DNA from: Flavobacterium flavigenum
GTDB taxonomy: Bacteria > Bacteroidota > Bacteroidia > Flavobacteriales > Flavobacteriaceae
DNA: 64,000 nucleotides
NCBI RefSeq assembly: GCF_027111255.2
Contig: NZ_CP114285.2
Coordinates: 4,030,001 to 4,094,000, forward strand
Reading direction: 5' to 3'
The notes under the pieces are model-generated. The model was given only the letters and a program-made list of their open reading frames with translations. It searched no databases and was not told the DNA's origin. Made by a program: the position numbers and the translations under genes. Below, piece after piece: positions 52,260 through 61,083 of the stretch (positions are counted from its first letter, which is position 1; each line of letters opens with the position of its first letter).

Positions 52260-53588
52260 ATGAATAAAATACTTTTATGGTCTATTACGGCTGCTTTGGC
52301 CGGTTTTTTATTTGGATTTGATACAGTTGTAATTTCCGGAGCTGATAAAAAATTACAGGAATTATGGCATACTTCAGATGTTTTTCATGGGTCTGTCGTA
52401 ATGGCAATGGCTTTATGGGGAACGGTTTTAGGAGCCATTTTTGGTGGTATTCCAACCAATACTTTAGGAAGAAAGAAAACATTGATCTGGATTGGTGTTT
52501 TATTTTTAGGATCTGCTATCGGTTCTGCTTTTGCAAATGGGCCGTGGACTTTTGCATTTTTCCGTTTTTTAGGAGGGTTAGGAATAGGAGCGTCAACAAT
52601 TGCTGCACCGGCATATGTTTCTGAAATCGCTCCTGCAAAAGATCGCGGAAGATTAGTCTCATTATATCAGTTCAATATTGTTTTAGGGATTTTAATGGCC
52701 TTTTTATCTAATTATTTATTGAGAGATGCGGGCGAAAACGCATGGAGATGGATGGTTGGAGTGATGGCTTTTCCGGCTTTTTTTTACACTCTTATTGTTT
52801 TTACTATTCCGGAAAGCCCAAGATGGCTTTTGTCAAAATCCAGAACTGCTGATGCTAAGATTATTTTAGAGAAAATTGATCCTACAGCAAAAATTGAAGA
52901 TTTAATGCAGGAAATGAATATTGGCGAAAACGAAAATAAAGCTATAAAAGAGGAAACAATATTTTTAAAGAAATACAGGTTTCCATTGGTTTTGGCTTTT
53001 TTAATAGCGCTCTTTAATCAGTTTTCAGGTATAAATGCCTTCTTATATTATGCCCCGAGAATTTTCGCCGAAGCAGGTTTAGAAGAGAGTGCAGCATTAA
53101 TAAGCAGTGTAGGAATTGGCATTACTAATCTTGTATTTACGCTGTTTGGAGTATTTCTGATTGATATTTTAGGGAGAAAAGTATTAATGTATATCGGTTC
53201 AGTTGGTTATATTATTTCTTTAGGACTTGTATCGGTTGCTTTTTTCTTAAAATGGCAGGGTATGCAGGTTCCCCTTTTTCTGTTTTTATTTATTGCTTCA
53301 CATGCAATAGGGCAGGGCGCAGTAATCTGGGTTTTTATTTCTGAAATCTTTCCGAATCACTTACGAGCAGGCGGACAAGCATTTGGTTCTTCAACACATT
53401 GGATTTTAGCAGCAATTATTCCGTCTGCGATACCTTTTTTATTTTCGACAATTGGAGCAGGTGTTGTTTTCCTGATTTTTGCTGTTATGATGGTGTTTCA
53501 GTTGCTTTTTGTAATTTTTATGATGCCTGAGACCAAAGGAAAATCGTTGGAAGAACTTCAGGAGACAATTTTAAAAAAAGTGAATTAA
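52260..53588 (+). CDS. MFS sugar porter
   Basis: A 442-residue inner-membrane transporter with about 12 helices and the sugar-porter signatures: GFLFGFDTVVISGA in helix 1, NTLGRKKTLIWIG after helix 2, PESPRWLLSK before the central loop, QFSGINAFLYYAPRIF in helix 7, and PETKGKSLEELQE at the C-terminus. It probably imports mannose or another monosaccharide released in the periplasm. A LacI-type operator at its promoter links it to the mannan locus although a gene on the other strand intervenes. Confidence 0.93.
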   Translation: MNKILLWSITAALAGFLFGFDTVVISGADKKLQELWHTSDVFHGSVVMAMALWGTVLGAIFGGIPTNTLGRKKTLIWIGVLFLGSAIGSAFANGPWTFAFFRFLGGLGIGASTIAAPAYVSEIAPAKDRGRLVSLYQFNIVLGILMAFLSNYLLRDAGENAWRWMVGVMAFPAFFYTLIVFTIPESPRWLLSKSRTADAKIILEKIDPTAKIEDLMQEMNIGENENKAIKEETIFLKKYRFPLVLAFLIALFNQFSGINAFLYYAPRIFAEAGLEESAALISSVGIGITNLVFTLFGVFLIDILGRKVLMYIGSVGYIISLGLVSVAFFLKWQGMQVPLFLFLFIASHAIGQGAVIWVFISEIFPNHLRAGGQAFGSSTHWILAAIIPSAIPFLFSTIGAGVVFLIFAVMMVFQLLFVIFMMPETKGKSLEELQETILKKVN

Positions 53589-53629
53589 TAATTCCATTTT
53601 CATTAGACAGAATATATATTAATTGATGT

Positions 53630-54133
53630 TTATTTTAGAAGAATCATTCTGGTTTCTGAGTTAAAGGTAACCTCAATGGAGTCTTTATATTTTTTCCTGA
53701 TTGTAAGGCCATTTTGAGTTTCATTAAGTTTTAATTTATATAATTTAGAATCTATTTTTAACAATACCAATTCTTTATCTTTTGATTTTAAATAACCATA
53801 ATACTGCAATGAAGGCCAGCTGATATTTGCCTGTTTTTTTGGAACAGGCTGAACCATTACTTTTTTGACAGTATTATGACTAATTGTTTTTTTACTAACA
53901 GCTATAATGGCAGTATTTTGAAATTCTTTGTTCAGAAAGGGATCCCGATTTATTTTTTCTAATTTAAAAGTATCTTTATTGATTTGTTTAATGGCTACAT
54001 TATATTTTTGATCCTGGATTGAATTAGTAATTTCACTGTCTGCAAATTGACGGTAAAGTGCCCTGTAACCAACTGTTCCCCATAAGCCTAAAACTAACAA
54101 AATTAGTATTATATTAATTTTTTTCTTAGCCAT
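53630..54133 (-). CDS. PilP/GspC-like inner-membrane protein (last gene of T2SS-like operon)
   Basis: A 167-residue protein with a short basic N-terminus, one membrane helix (about 8-25), a periplasmic linker with NRDPFLNKEF, and a C-terminal beta-rich domain (LQYYGYLKSKDKELVLLKID, then YKDSIEVTFNSETRMIL). The layout matches PilP/GspC clamp proteins that link the inner-membrane platform to the secretin. The assignment leans on context; similarity is weak. It is 3 bp after the lipoprotein gene. Confidence 0.6.
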   Translation of the reverse strand: MAKKKINIILILLVLGLWGTVGYRALYRQFADSEITNSIQDQKYNVAIKQINKDTFKLEKINRDPFLNKEFQNTAIIAVSKKTISHNTVKKVMVQPVPKKQANISWPSLQYYGYLKSKDKELVLLKIDSKLYKLKLNETQNGLTIRKKYKDSIEVTFNSETRMILLK

Positions 54134-54136
54134 TCA

Positions 54137-55090
54137 TTATTGTTTTACAGTAAATTTAAATCCTGCACTGTTGTTACCAATATTGCCAGCCCCATCAATC
54201 GCTCTTACTCTCCAGTAAAATATCCCTGTTGCTTGAGCTGTTCTTTGCAGTGTTGTCGAATTGCTCTTTTGCGTTTCAAAAATAGCATTAAAATCTGCAT
54301 CGTTCGCAAATTCTATTATATACGAAACAGGCGATTTAGAAACGCCAATATCTGCTGCGATGCTCCATGTATAAGTCACATTCGAATTAACTGTCTGATC
54401 ACTGTCGTTTACAGGTGATGTGTTTTTTGGCTGATTCGGGACTGTTGTATCAATATTGAATTTGCTTGCAGAATACCGTTTAGTTTCGCTTTCGTCATTT
54501 TTAGCGGTTAATTGCCATTCGTAGGTACCATCTTCCAAAGAAGGTAAATCCAGTGTCAATGTTTTAACAGTAAGACTGGACTTAGAATATACTTCCAAAC
54601 CGGTTTTCGTATTAATAACTTTAACATTATATGTAGTAGCTTTGTCTAGAAATTCCCAAACAAGAGGTATGTTGATGAAATTTAAAAATTTGTTGTCTTC
54701 AGGACTGGTTAGTACCACTTTCTGATCGGTTAGATCATCAGGAATGTTCGTCGAAAAATTTGAAGGCGACGAATAAATAGATTCGTAAGCATAATTTTCA
54801 CCTCTGACACTCCAACTATAGCTTCCTGTTTCCAGTGGCAAAGTAATACTGGTTTTTGAAGTTAAAGAATCTAATAACATAATACCATCTTCGTATATCT
54901 GAATTCTATATTTATCAGCCCCCTTAAGACTTCCCCATTTAAAGTTTACTACATTACTTTCTATAATTGCATCTTCTGCAGGGGTAATAATTTCTACAGT
55001 TTCTTCACTGATGTCTTCTTCAAGAATATCATCACACGAGTAAGTTAGGATTGCTAATGCAATTAATATTATTTTATTTATTGTTTTCAT
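54137..55090 (-). CDS. Lipoprotein with three fibronectin/Ig-like domains in the T2SS-like operon
   Basis: A 317-residue lipoprotein with lipobox TYSC (Cys19) followed by DDILEEDISEE, whose acids suggest surface exposure. Three similar beta-sandwich repeats follow at about 32-115, 122-212 and 220-317. Each begins with a phrase like TPAEDAIIESN, TSPEDNKFLN or TSPVNDSDQT and has a central tryptophan (FKWGSLKGADKYRIQIYEDG; YTWSIAADIG; FYWRVRAIDGAGN). It overlaps the upstream PilO-like gene by 17 bp, so it is part of the operon. It may be an outer-membrane accessory of the secretin or a substrate-binding protein. Confidence 0.7.
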   Translation of the reverse strand: MKTINKIILIALAILTYSCDDILEEDISEETVEIITPAEDAIIESNVVNFKWGSLKGADKYRIQIYEDGIMLLDSLTSKTSITLPLETGSYSWSVRGENYAYESIYSSPSNFSTNIPDDLTDQKVVLTSPEDNKFLNFINIPLVWEFLDKATTYNVKVINTKTGLEVYSKSSLTVKTLTLDLPSLEDGTYEWQLTAKNDESETKRYSASKFNIDTTVPNQPKNTSPVNDSDQTVNSNVTYTWSIAADIGVSKSPVSYIIEFANDADFNAIFETQKSNSTTLQRTAQATGIFYWRVRAIDGAGNIGNNSAGFKFTVKQ

Positions 55091-55598
55091 AGTTTTGAAA
55101 AATCATTTTTAGATGTAAAACTTCAGATTTGTCATTTTTCTTTGTAGTGTAAAAATTCATACTTACTATTCTCGATAGGTTGAATTTTTTTTCAAAGTTG
55201 TAAGCCAGTCCAAGTAGTTCATTACTGTTTCCCGTTACGTCCAGCTGATTGGTTATAATGTGGTAGTCGTCTTCAGGAAAATCATGTATAGGCTTCAGGT
55301 CACTTATTGAAACTGAAGGAGCATTTTCTGATGCAAAACTTACTATGCCTTGCTGCACGATTTCTTTTGTGGTTCCTTCCTTGCCAATAATTTTATCCAA
55401 ATAGGCAATGTCTTTGGTTAAGCCATCTGTATTTTTTGCTTTTTTATTAATATCATCAGCTTTTTTTGAAAGAATTCGATATTCACTAATTACATCAAAT
55501 AAAGTATGAAATGACCTTTTATAAGCTGTTATCGACAACAGACAAAAAAGAACACCCAAGGCATAAAATTTTTGTTTATACGAATAGTTTTCAAACAT
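55074..55598 (-). CDS. PilO/GspM-like inner-membrane protein
   Basis: A 174-residue protein with one N-terminal membrane helix (about 10-25), a coiled-coil-like region (about 35-75; ISEYRILSKKADDINKKAKN) and a small alpha/beta domain (IVSFASENAPSVSISDLKPI, LLGLAYNFEKKFNLSRIVSMNFYTTKK). This is the PilO/GspM architecture, and the gene follows the PilN/GspL-like gene with an 8-bp overlap as in other T2SS/T4P operons. Sequence identity is too low for a firm name. Confidence 0.6.
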   Translation of the reverse strand: MFENYSYKQKFYALGVLFCLLSITAYKRSFHTLFDVISEYRILSKKADDINKKAKNTDGLTKDIAYLDKIIGKEGTTKEIVQQGIVSFASENAPSVSISDLKPIHDFPEDDYHIITNQLDVTGNSNELLGLAYNFEKKFNLSRIVSMNFYTTKKNDKSEVLHLKMIFQNYENNK

Positions 55599-56778
55599 TC
55601 TTTAAGGTTATTTTGATTTCAAAAATAGATTTGTTTTTCTTGTCTTTTTTTAAGCTGATAATTTCAAAACGCTGCAGCCATTTCATTTTTTTTAAATCTT
55701 CCAGCCATTTATTAAAGGATGTTTCCTGAAAAGTTTCTCCCTTAATAACAATGGTTTTGGTTTCAAAAAAAGCTTTTTTATTTTCTTTATATTCTTCTTT
55801 TAGCGGAATAATATTTAATTCATTTAAGGATATATCTGATGGTATCGATTTAATTATTTCGTACCCATAATAAGTAAGAAATTTAGACGACAAAACCCCT
55901 GATTCTTTTAAAATGTTGAGCTTTTTTTCTTTTTGAGCTTCTAAGTCCAATATCAATTGATAGGACTGATTTGAGTATACGGTCTGCAGATTCAATTCGG
56001 AATTTTTTGTTCCATAATACTGAATCATAAAATAACTGACTAATAACGAAGTTAGAAAACCCACTAATATGGCAACGCCAAAAATTCCAAAAGCTTTCTT
56101 ATAAATTAATTCTTCACTGTTTAGGGTTGGATTTGTAGTTTTTGAAACTTCATTTGTTTTAACAAAAAAATGAATAATGGCACCGTACAAAGGTAAAAAG
56201 GTATTGGAAACTGTTTCTTCACCAACCTGATAATTGATTGATTTGACTTCTTCATTTTGCTTGCCGAAACTAATTAGCTTTTCATTTTCAAACTCTAATC
56301 GTAAATCATTAGAAAACAAGACTTCTTTTTTCAGGACATTGTTAAGTAAGGCCGCCAAAAATGAACCAATGTAAACATCAATTACCTGAAATCCTTTTTT
56401 TTGAAATTTCGAAATAGTTTCTTCGACAATATTTTTTCTGCAGAAACTAATAAAGTTAGATTTTAATCCTTTTAAATCTGTAAAATAAATAGCATTATGG
56501 TCAATGTTTTTTTGCCAGCTTACATCAGCCTCATTATCAAAATCAATTTCTTTATTTAGAACCCCTTTTCCTTCGATAACAATTAAAATAGGCAGTTTTT
56601 TATCTGTTGATTTGCTTAATTCTTCAAGGGTTTCAAAAGTTTGTTTGGCAACTATAGAAATCTTGTTTGCTTTCTTTTTAATAGTCAGCAAATTATAGAT
56701 ATCAAAATCTTCTCTTTTGATTACACCAACAACATTTAAGTCGTTTATTTTTATGAATTTAGATAAAGTAGCTAACAT
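55591..56778 (-). CDS. PilN/GspL-like assembly platform protein
   Basis: A 395-residue protein. Residues 1-220 form a cytoplasmic domain without clear motifs that may be a degenerate actin-like (GspL/PilM) fold. One membrane helix follows at about 230-254, then a coiled coil (about 257-290), then a ferredoxin-like periplasmic domain (TIVIKGETFQETSFNKWLEDLKKM). This combines the roles of PilM and PilN in one chain, as GspL does. The gene abuts the secretin gene with a 1-bp overlap. Confidence 0.65.
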   Translation of the reverse strand: MLATLSKFIKINDLNVVGVIKREDFDIYNLLTIKKKANKISIVAKQTFETLEELSKSTDKKLPILIVIEGKGVLNKEIDFDNEADVSWQKNIDHNAIYFTDLKGLKSNFISFCRKNIVEETISKFQKKGFQVIDVYIGSFLAALLNNVLKKEVLFSNDLRLEFENEKLISFGKQNEEVKSINYQVGEETVSNTFLPLYGAIIHFFVKTNEVSKTTNPTLNSEELIYKKAFGIFGVAILVGFLTSLLVSYFMIQYYGTKNSELNLQTVYSNQSYQLILDLEAQKEKKLNILKESGVLSSKFLTYYGYEIIKSIPSDISLNELNIIPLKEEYKENKKAFFETKTIVIKGETFQETSFNKWLEDLKKMKWLQRFEIISLKKDKKNKSIFEIKITLKNV

Positions 56779-58682
56779 TAATAAATAACCGTTGGTTTAA
56801 TAAAAATATGAAGTTTAGAATCGCTTTTGCCCTTTTTTCTACTGCTGAAAAACCATTTAATAACAGGAATTCTTGACATTAGTGGAGTTCCTGTTCCTGA
56901 GTTTTCCTTTTTCAGTTCATCTAAACCGCCTAATAAAATCATTTCGCCATTTTTAACCCTAACCAAAGATTCAAACTTTTGAGTAGCTTTTCCGGGAGGA
57001 GCATCTTCACCGGCTCTGGCTAAAAAGGAACTTTTTTCTACAGCAATAGTCAAGGTTACGTTTTCATCGGTAGAAACGTATGGTTTTATCGATACACTTA
57101 AATTAGCATCTGTTGATTTCCATGTTCCGGAATTTAAGATATCATTTCCGATGTTGCTGTTTATTAGTCGGTTATTTTGTTCAAAATAATAGCTGGTTTC
57201 TCCAATAGATAGTTTCGCTTCGTGTCCGCTAATGGTGGCTATTTTAGGTGTGGATTCAATTTTTAGTGCCGAATTACTTTCTAAAAGTTTCAGGTTGAGA
57301 TAGAATGATTCGGTTACTTTTCCTATTTTAAAAAGACCAAACCCATTAAAAGCATCAATTAAGCTATTTACAGAAGATCCGTTTAAAGTCATATCAGAGT
57401 TAGGAAATAATACTCCGCCAGTCTGAACCGAATTTATTTTGTCTAAGCCCGCTTTCATTCCGGTCTGAATGTCATAGGCCTTATTATACTGTACGATAAT
57501 GACTTCAATTTGTACCATTGGCACAATTTTATCAATTTGCTTGATATATACTTTTAATTCTTCCAGGATAGATCTCGATCCCGAAACAATTAATCCGTTT
57601 AATTCTGTAAATTCTTTTATTTCTAATTTTTCCGAAAAGACTTTTGGCAATGTATTAATGATAGATTCAATCGATCTGTTTTCTAACTGAATCATTTCGG
57701 TGATTCTTAATCCTTCAGTGGCTTCTTCTCCAATCAGATATAAATTATCCTGTTTTTTAAAAGTATATTTTTTTCCTTTAAAGATGTTCAACAGCAACTC
57801 ATCAAAGGTGATATTATCTGCAGAAAGCGTAGTTTTTTCGTTTTCAGGCTTATTGTATAAAAAATAATTGATATGCAGTTTTTCTGCTGCTTCGGTTAAT
57901 AAATCAGAAGTGTCAGCCATGTAGGCATTAACTTGTAAGAAACCATTTTTATTGATATTTACTTCATAAAAACCCGGAACTCCAAGACCTACTTTGGGTT
58001 GTTTTGCTTTAGCATTGGTGTTTACTGTATTTATATTGGCAAGTGTGTTTTTTTGTAGAAAATAAAATCCGTTGTCATCTTTGACAGCTGATAAATCATT
58101 TGATTTTGCCATCATTTCAATTACCTGATCGAAAGCGCGATTCAGGATATAAGAAGAAATTCGGATGTTTTTTATATCCTGCGCCAGAATCACATTCTTC
58201 CCTGATTTATCAATAATAGCTTTAGCTACAGCAGATAAAGTGTCGTTTTCTACTCTTACTGATAAAAAGTCATTCTGAGGATTGTATGTAACATCTATAA
58301 TTTTAGGCTGCTTTTTTGGAACAACAGTTATGACTTTTCTTTTTTTGAAAATTATAATATTGTTCATGAAGGAAACTTCAAGATCATATTTCTGAGCAAG
58401 ATGAATGAAAACATCTTTTACCGTAACATCAAAGAAATTATTGGCTATGGGCTGGTTTAATTCTATATCAACGTCAATATTAAGCTGATGCTCTTCAGCT
58501 ATTGAAGAAATAAAATCATGCAGGGTAAGTCCGGAAACATCAATTTTAATGGCCTCGTTTAATCCTTTTTTTTGTATGGAGAGTTCGTCAAATTTTCTGC
58601 TTAATTCAACAATATCCTGCTGGGCAACAAGAATGTTGGTAAAAAATAACGCAGTTAGTACGCAAAGAACCTGTTTAAGCAT
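56778..58682 (-). CDS. Secretin, GspD/PilQ family
   Basis: A 634-residue outer-membrane channel protein with a signal peptide (VLCVLTALFFTNILVAQ). N-terminal STN/N0-like and N1-type domains occur at about 45-120 (FISSIAEEHQLNIDVDIELN, VKDVFIHLAQKYDLEVSF). Secretin short domains follow to about 390. The C-terminal secretin domain runs from about 395 (MVQIEVIIVQYNKAYDIQTG, SALKIESTPKIATISGHEAKL, VKNGEMILLGGLDEL, PLMSRIPVIKWFF). It forms the gated outer-membrane pore of the T2SS-like machine. The dedicated pilotin, if any, could be the lipoprotein downstream. Confidence 0.92.
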   Translation of the reverse strand: MLKQVLCVLTALFFTNILVAQQDIVELSRKFDELSIQKKGLNEAIKIDVSGLTLHDFISSIAEEHQLNIDVDIELNQPIANNFFDVTVKDVFIHLAQKYDLEVSFMNNIIIFKKRKVITVVPKKQPKIIDVTYNPQNDFLSVRVENDTLSAVAKAIIDKSGKNVILAQDIKNIRISSYILNRAFDQVIEMMAKSNDLSAVKDDNGFYFLQKNTLANINTVNTNAKAKQPKVGLGVPGFYEVNINKNGFLQVNAYMADTSDLLTEAAEKLHINYFLYNKPENEKTTLSADNITFDELLLNIFKGKKYTFKKQDNLYLIGEEATEGLRITEMIQLENRSIESIINTLPKVFSEKLEIKEFTELNGLIVSGSRSILEELKVYIKQIDKIVPMVQIEVIIVQYNKAYDIQTGMKAGLDKINSVQTGGVLFPNSDMTLNGSSVNSLIDAFNGFGLFKIGKVTESFYLNLKLLESNSALKIESTPKIATISGHEAKLSIGETSYYFEQNNRLINSNIGNDILNSGTWKSTDANLSVSIKPYVSTDENVTLTIAVEKSSFLARAGEDAPPGKATQKFESLVRVKNGEMILLGGLDELKKENSGTGTPLMSRIPVIKWFFSSRKKGKSDSKLHIFIKPTVIY

Positions 58683-58685
58683 TTA

Positions 58686-60092
58686 TTATATGTTTATTAA
58701 AATTGAATATATTTCTTCCAGAGAAGTTTCTCCGATAGCTAAAATCTCAAATGCTTTTTCGGGCAGTGATTTATAGCTCTTATCATTATTATATAATTTG
58801 GTAATAGTATTATTTTTGATTGCTTCGGCAATTTTATTATCAATATTTACTATTTCGTAAATTGCTGTTCTTCCTTTATAACCTGTATGAAAACATTGAT
58901 TGCAGCCCACAGGTTTGTAATAAGATGAAATTTCAAAAGGAAATTTAAAATTCAGTGGAAAATCTTTAGGATTGCTGATTGTTTCTTTTTTGCAGTTATC
59001 ACAAAGTTTCCTAACTAGTCGCTGGGCTACAGATAAATTTAGGGTTTCGGCAATTAAGTAGGAGGGAACTCCCATGTCAATCAGCCTTGATATGGTTCCT
59101 ATTGCTGAATTAGTGTGAATAGTTGATAAGACCAAATGTCCTGTCAAGGAAGCACGAATAGCCATCAAAGCAGTTTCTGAGTCACGAATTTCTCCCAGCA
59201 TGATTACATCAGGATCCTGACGTAAAAATGATTTTAATGCAGAAGAAAACGTTAAGCCAATATCTTCCTTCAGTTGTACCTGGTTAATTCCTTTTAAAGT
59301 GTATTCAATAGGGTCTTCAACAGTAACGATATTTCTTCGGCTATCGTTAAGTAATCTTAAAGTAGCATAAAGCGTAGTGGTTTTTCCTGAACCGGTTGGA
59401 CCGCTTATCAAAATAATTCCGTTAGGTTTTTTTACAGCTTCAAGATAACTTTCTAATTCTTCTTTTTGAAGCCCTAAAGTACTCAGGTCTATATTTGAAG
59501 CATCCTGACCTAAAAGACGCATTACTATTTTTTCTCCAAATAATGTTGGTAAAATAGAAACCCTGATATCAAATGATTCATTGGTAATTCTTCCATCCTG
59601 TGGAAGCCTTTTTTCCGTAATGTTTAATTTGGCTTTAATCTTGACCTTGTTAACTAATTCAAGATAATTATCCCGTTCTATTTTATAGCGTTCAATCAAT
59701 TGACCGTCAATCCTGAACCGAATTCGGGATGAATCTTCATAAACTTCAAAATGAATATCACTGCATTTTAAAGATTTTGCTTCGGTAAGCAGGTTTTCAA
59801 GAAAATCGCCCTTATCTACATTTAAGGATTTGTTTGAAGTTAAGGCTCTTTCCTTTCGGTAATATATCGACAATGCCTTTTCTATTTCGGCAGCGTTTAC
59901 GGGATGAAAAACAATATTTTTTCCCAAAAACAATTCTAATTCGTCTTTAGCATCTGCATTATTATTAGCATCATCAACATACAATTCTAAAGTGTTCTCA
60001 AGTAATGTTTTAGGCAAAACACGATATTGGTTGGCCAAATCATTAGAAACAGTATGCTGTATTTCAGGAAGGATTTTGATTTCTTGTTCCAT
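58686..60092 (-). CDS. GspE/PilB-type assembly ATPase
   Basis: A 468-residue cytoplasmic ATPase. A short N1E-like domain is followed by the catalytic part with SDIHFEVYEDSSRIRFRIDG (111-130), Walker A GPTGSGKT (231-238), Asp box around EDPIEYTL, Walker B DVIMLGEIRD (295-304) and the His box LSTIHTNSA. A four-Cys zinc site (C364, C367, C397, C400) is present, typical of extension ATPases (GspE/PilB) and not of PilT. It powers pseudopilus assembly. It is 3 bp upstream of the secretin gene. Confidence 0.94.
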   Translation of the reverse strand: MEQEIKILPEIQHTVSNDLANQYRVLPKTLLENTLELYVDDANNNADAKDELELFLGKNIVFHPVNAAEIEKALSIYYRKERALTSNKSLNVDKGDFLENLLTEAKSLKCSDIHFEVYEDSSRIRFRIDGQLIERYKIERDNYLELVNKVKIKAKLNITEKRLPQDGRITNESFDIRVSILPTLFGEKIVMRLLGQDASNIDLSTLGLQKEELESYLEAVKKPNGIILISGPTGSGKTTTLYATLRLLNDSRRNIVTVEDPIEYTLKGINQVQLKEDIGLTFSSALKSFLRQDPDVIMLGEIRDSETALMAIRASLTGHLVLSTIHTNSAIGTISRLIDMGVPSYLIAETLNLSVAQRLVRKLCDNCKKETISNPKDFPLNFKFPFEISSYYKPVGCNQCFHTGYKGRTAIYEIVNIDNKIAEAIKNNTITKLYNNDKSYKSLPEKAFEILAIGETSLEEIYSILINI

Positions 60093-60574
60093 TATAATAA
60101 AGTGATTTTTTGAAAATCAATCAAGTTGTCTTTCAATAGTATAATGAATAAAAATAAAGCCGAAAACCCTGCTAACGGAACAGTTTCTTCTGTAATAAAC
60201 TTCTTCAGTCCCAATTGCATCAAAATCGCAAATAGCATGGATAAAATAAAATATAAAATATAATTTTTTAATAAAAACAGAGGAGTTATGGACACGTAGA
60301 ATAACAAGTCCCCCAATCCGAAATAATGTGCGAACGGGTTCAGAAATTTTTTAGATTTCAAACTCATATAAAGTGTTAGTATTCCTAATGTAATGAAGAA
60401 GAAACCTGTATTGAAAAGGAATATTTCTACTAAATCATATTTTTTTAAAGGAACTATGAGAAAGGATATACCAAAGATTACGATAGGTAAAATAACATGG
60501 ATTCTTCTGTATTTTATATCCTGAAAAAAAACAAGTAGTAAACAAAGCAACAAAATGATTGGGGCTATTTTCAA
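60092..60574 (-). CDS. Prepilin peptidase, A24 family, minimal form
   Basis: A 160-residue multi-helix membrane protein with the two catalytic aspartates of the A24 aspartic prepilin peptidases: D19 (FQDIKYRRI) and D89 (FGLGDLLF). The N-terminal methyltransferase domain with its CxxC motifs found in PilD/GspO is absent, so it should cut prepilins but not methylate them. It overlaps the GspE-like gene by 1 bp and probably processes the three pseudopilins encoded upstream. Confidence 0.88.
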   Translation of the reverse strand: MKIAPIILLLCLLLVFFQDIKYRRIHVILPIVIFGISFLIVPLKKYDLVEIFLFNTGFFFITLGILTLYMSLKSKKFLNPFAHYFGLGDLLFYVSITPLFLLKNYILYFILSMLFAILMQLGLKKFITEETVPLAGFSALFLFIILLKDNLIDFQKITLL

Positions 60575-60575
60575 T

Positions 60576-61010
60576 TTATTCTTTTGTTACTTCCGTTAGT
60601 ATTTTTTTACTGTCAATTTCCCAGGTATTAAAACTGCCATCACCGTCCAGATCAGATGTAGCTGTTGCTCTGGCAGAAAACGAATCATTAGAAGCTTCTA
60701 AAATTTCTATTTTATAAACGGCCTGTCCGCCTTCTTCAACTGTTTTTTCCTGTTCAAAGCCAATTTCTTCTAAACTTCCTGAATATTTTGAATGTCTGTA
60801 GAAATAACTTTTTTCCAGCCCGTAAACCTGATTTAACATAGCCTGAGCCTCAATAGCTTTAGCCTGACCAATTACAGAGGTTTGGTTTGGTAATACCATT
60901 AGCAATAAAATACCAATGATGCACAAAACAATTAAAATTTCTGTTAAAGAGTATGCTTTAACGTATAGTTTTTGGTTTAATTTCTTATATACTCTAATTT
61001 TATTTAACAT
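60576..61010 (-). CDS. Major pseudopilin, GspG-like
   Basis: A 144-residue prepilin with a 19-residue basic leader, predicted cleavage KA/YSLTE and Glu at +5 (E24), then the hydrophobic helix ILIVLCIIGILLLMVLPN. The C-terminal DLDGDG (D120-G125) with NTWEID resembles the calcium site of GspG major pseudopilins. The 73-bp gap upstream holds a -7-like element (TATTTTTG, minus strand, 61055-61062), so the gene may also be expressed independently, as expected for the most abundant subunit. Confidence 0.88.
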   Translation of the reverse strand: MLNKIRVYKKLNQKLYVKAYSLTEILIVLCIIGILLLMVLPNQTSVIGQAKAIEAQAMLNQVYGLEKSYFYRHSKYSGSLEEIGFEQEKTVEEGGQAVYKIEILEASNDSFSARATATSDLDGDGSFNTWEIDSKKILTEVTKE

Positions 61011-61054
61011 TTATGTGCTTTTTTCTGTGTTAAAATCTGTTAATTAATAGGTCG

Positions 61055-61062
61055 CAAAAATA
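61055..61062 (-). promoter_or_regulatory. Possible internal promoter (-7) before the GspG-like gene
   Basis: On the minus strand TATTTTTG matches TAnnTTTG, 45 bp before the start codon, inside the only sizeable gap of the operon. A convincing -33 box is missing. Confidence 0.4.
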
Positions 61063-61083
61063 CAAATTGAATCGAAATAACTG

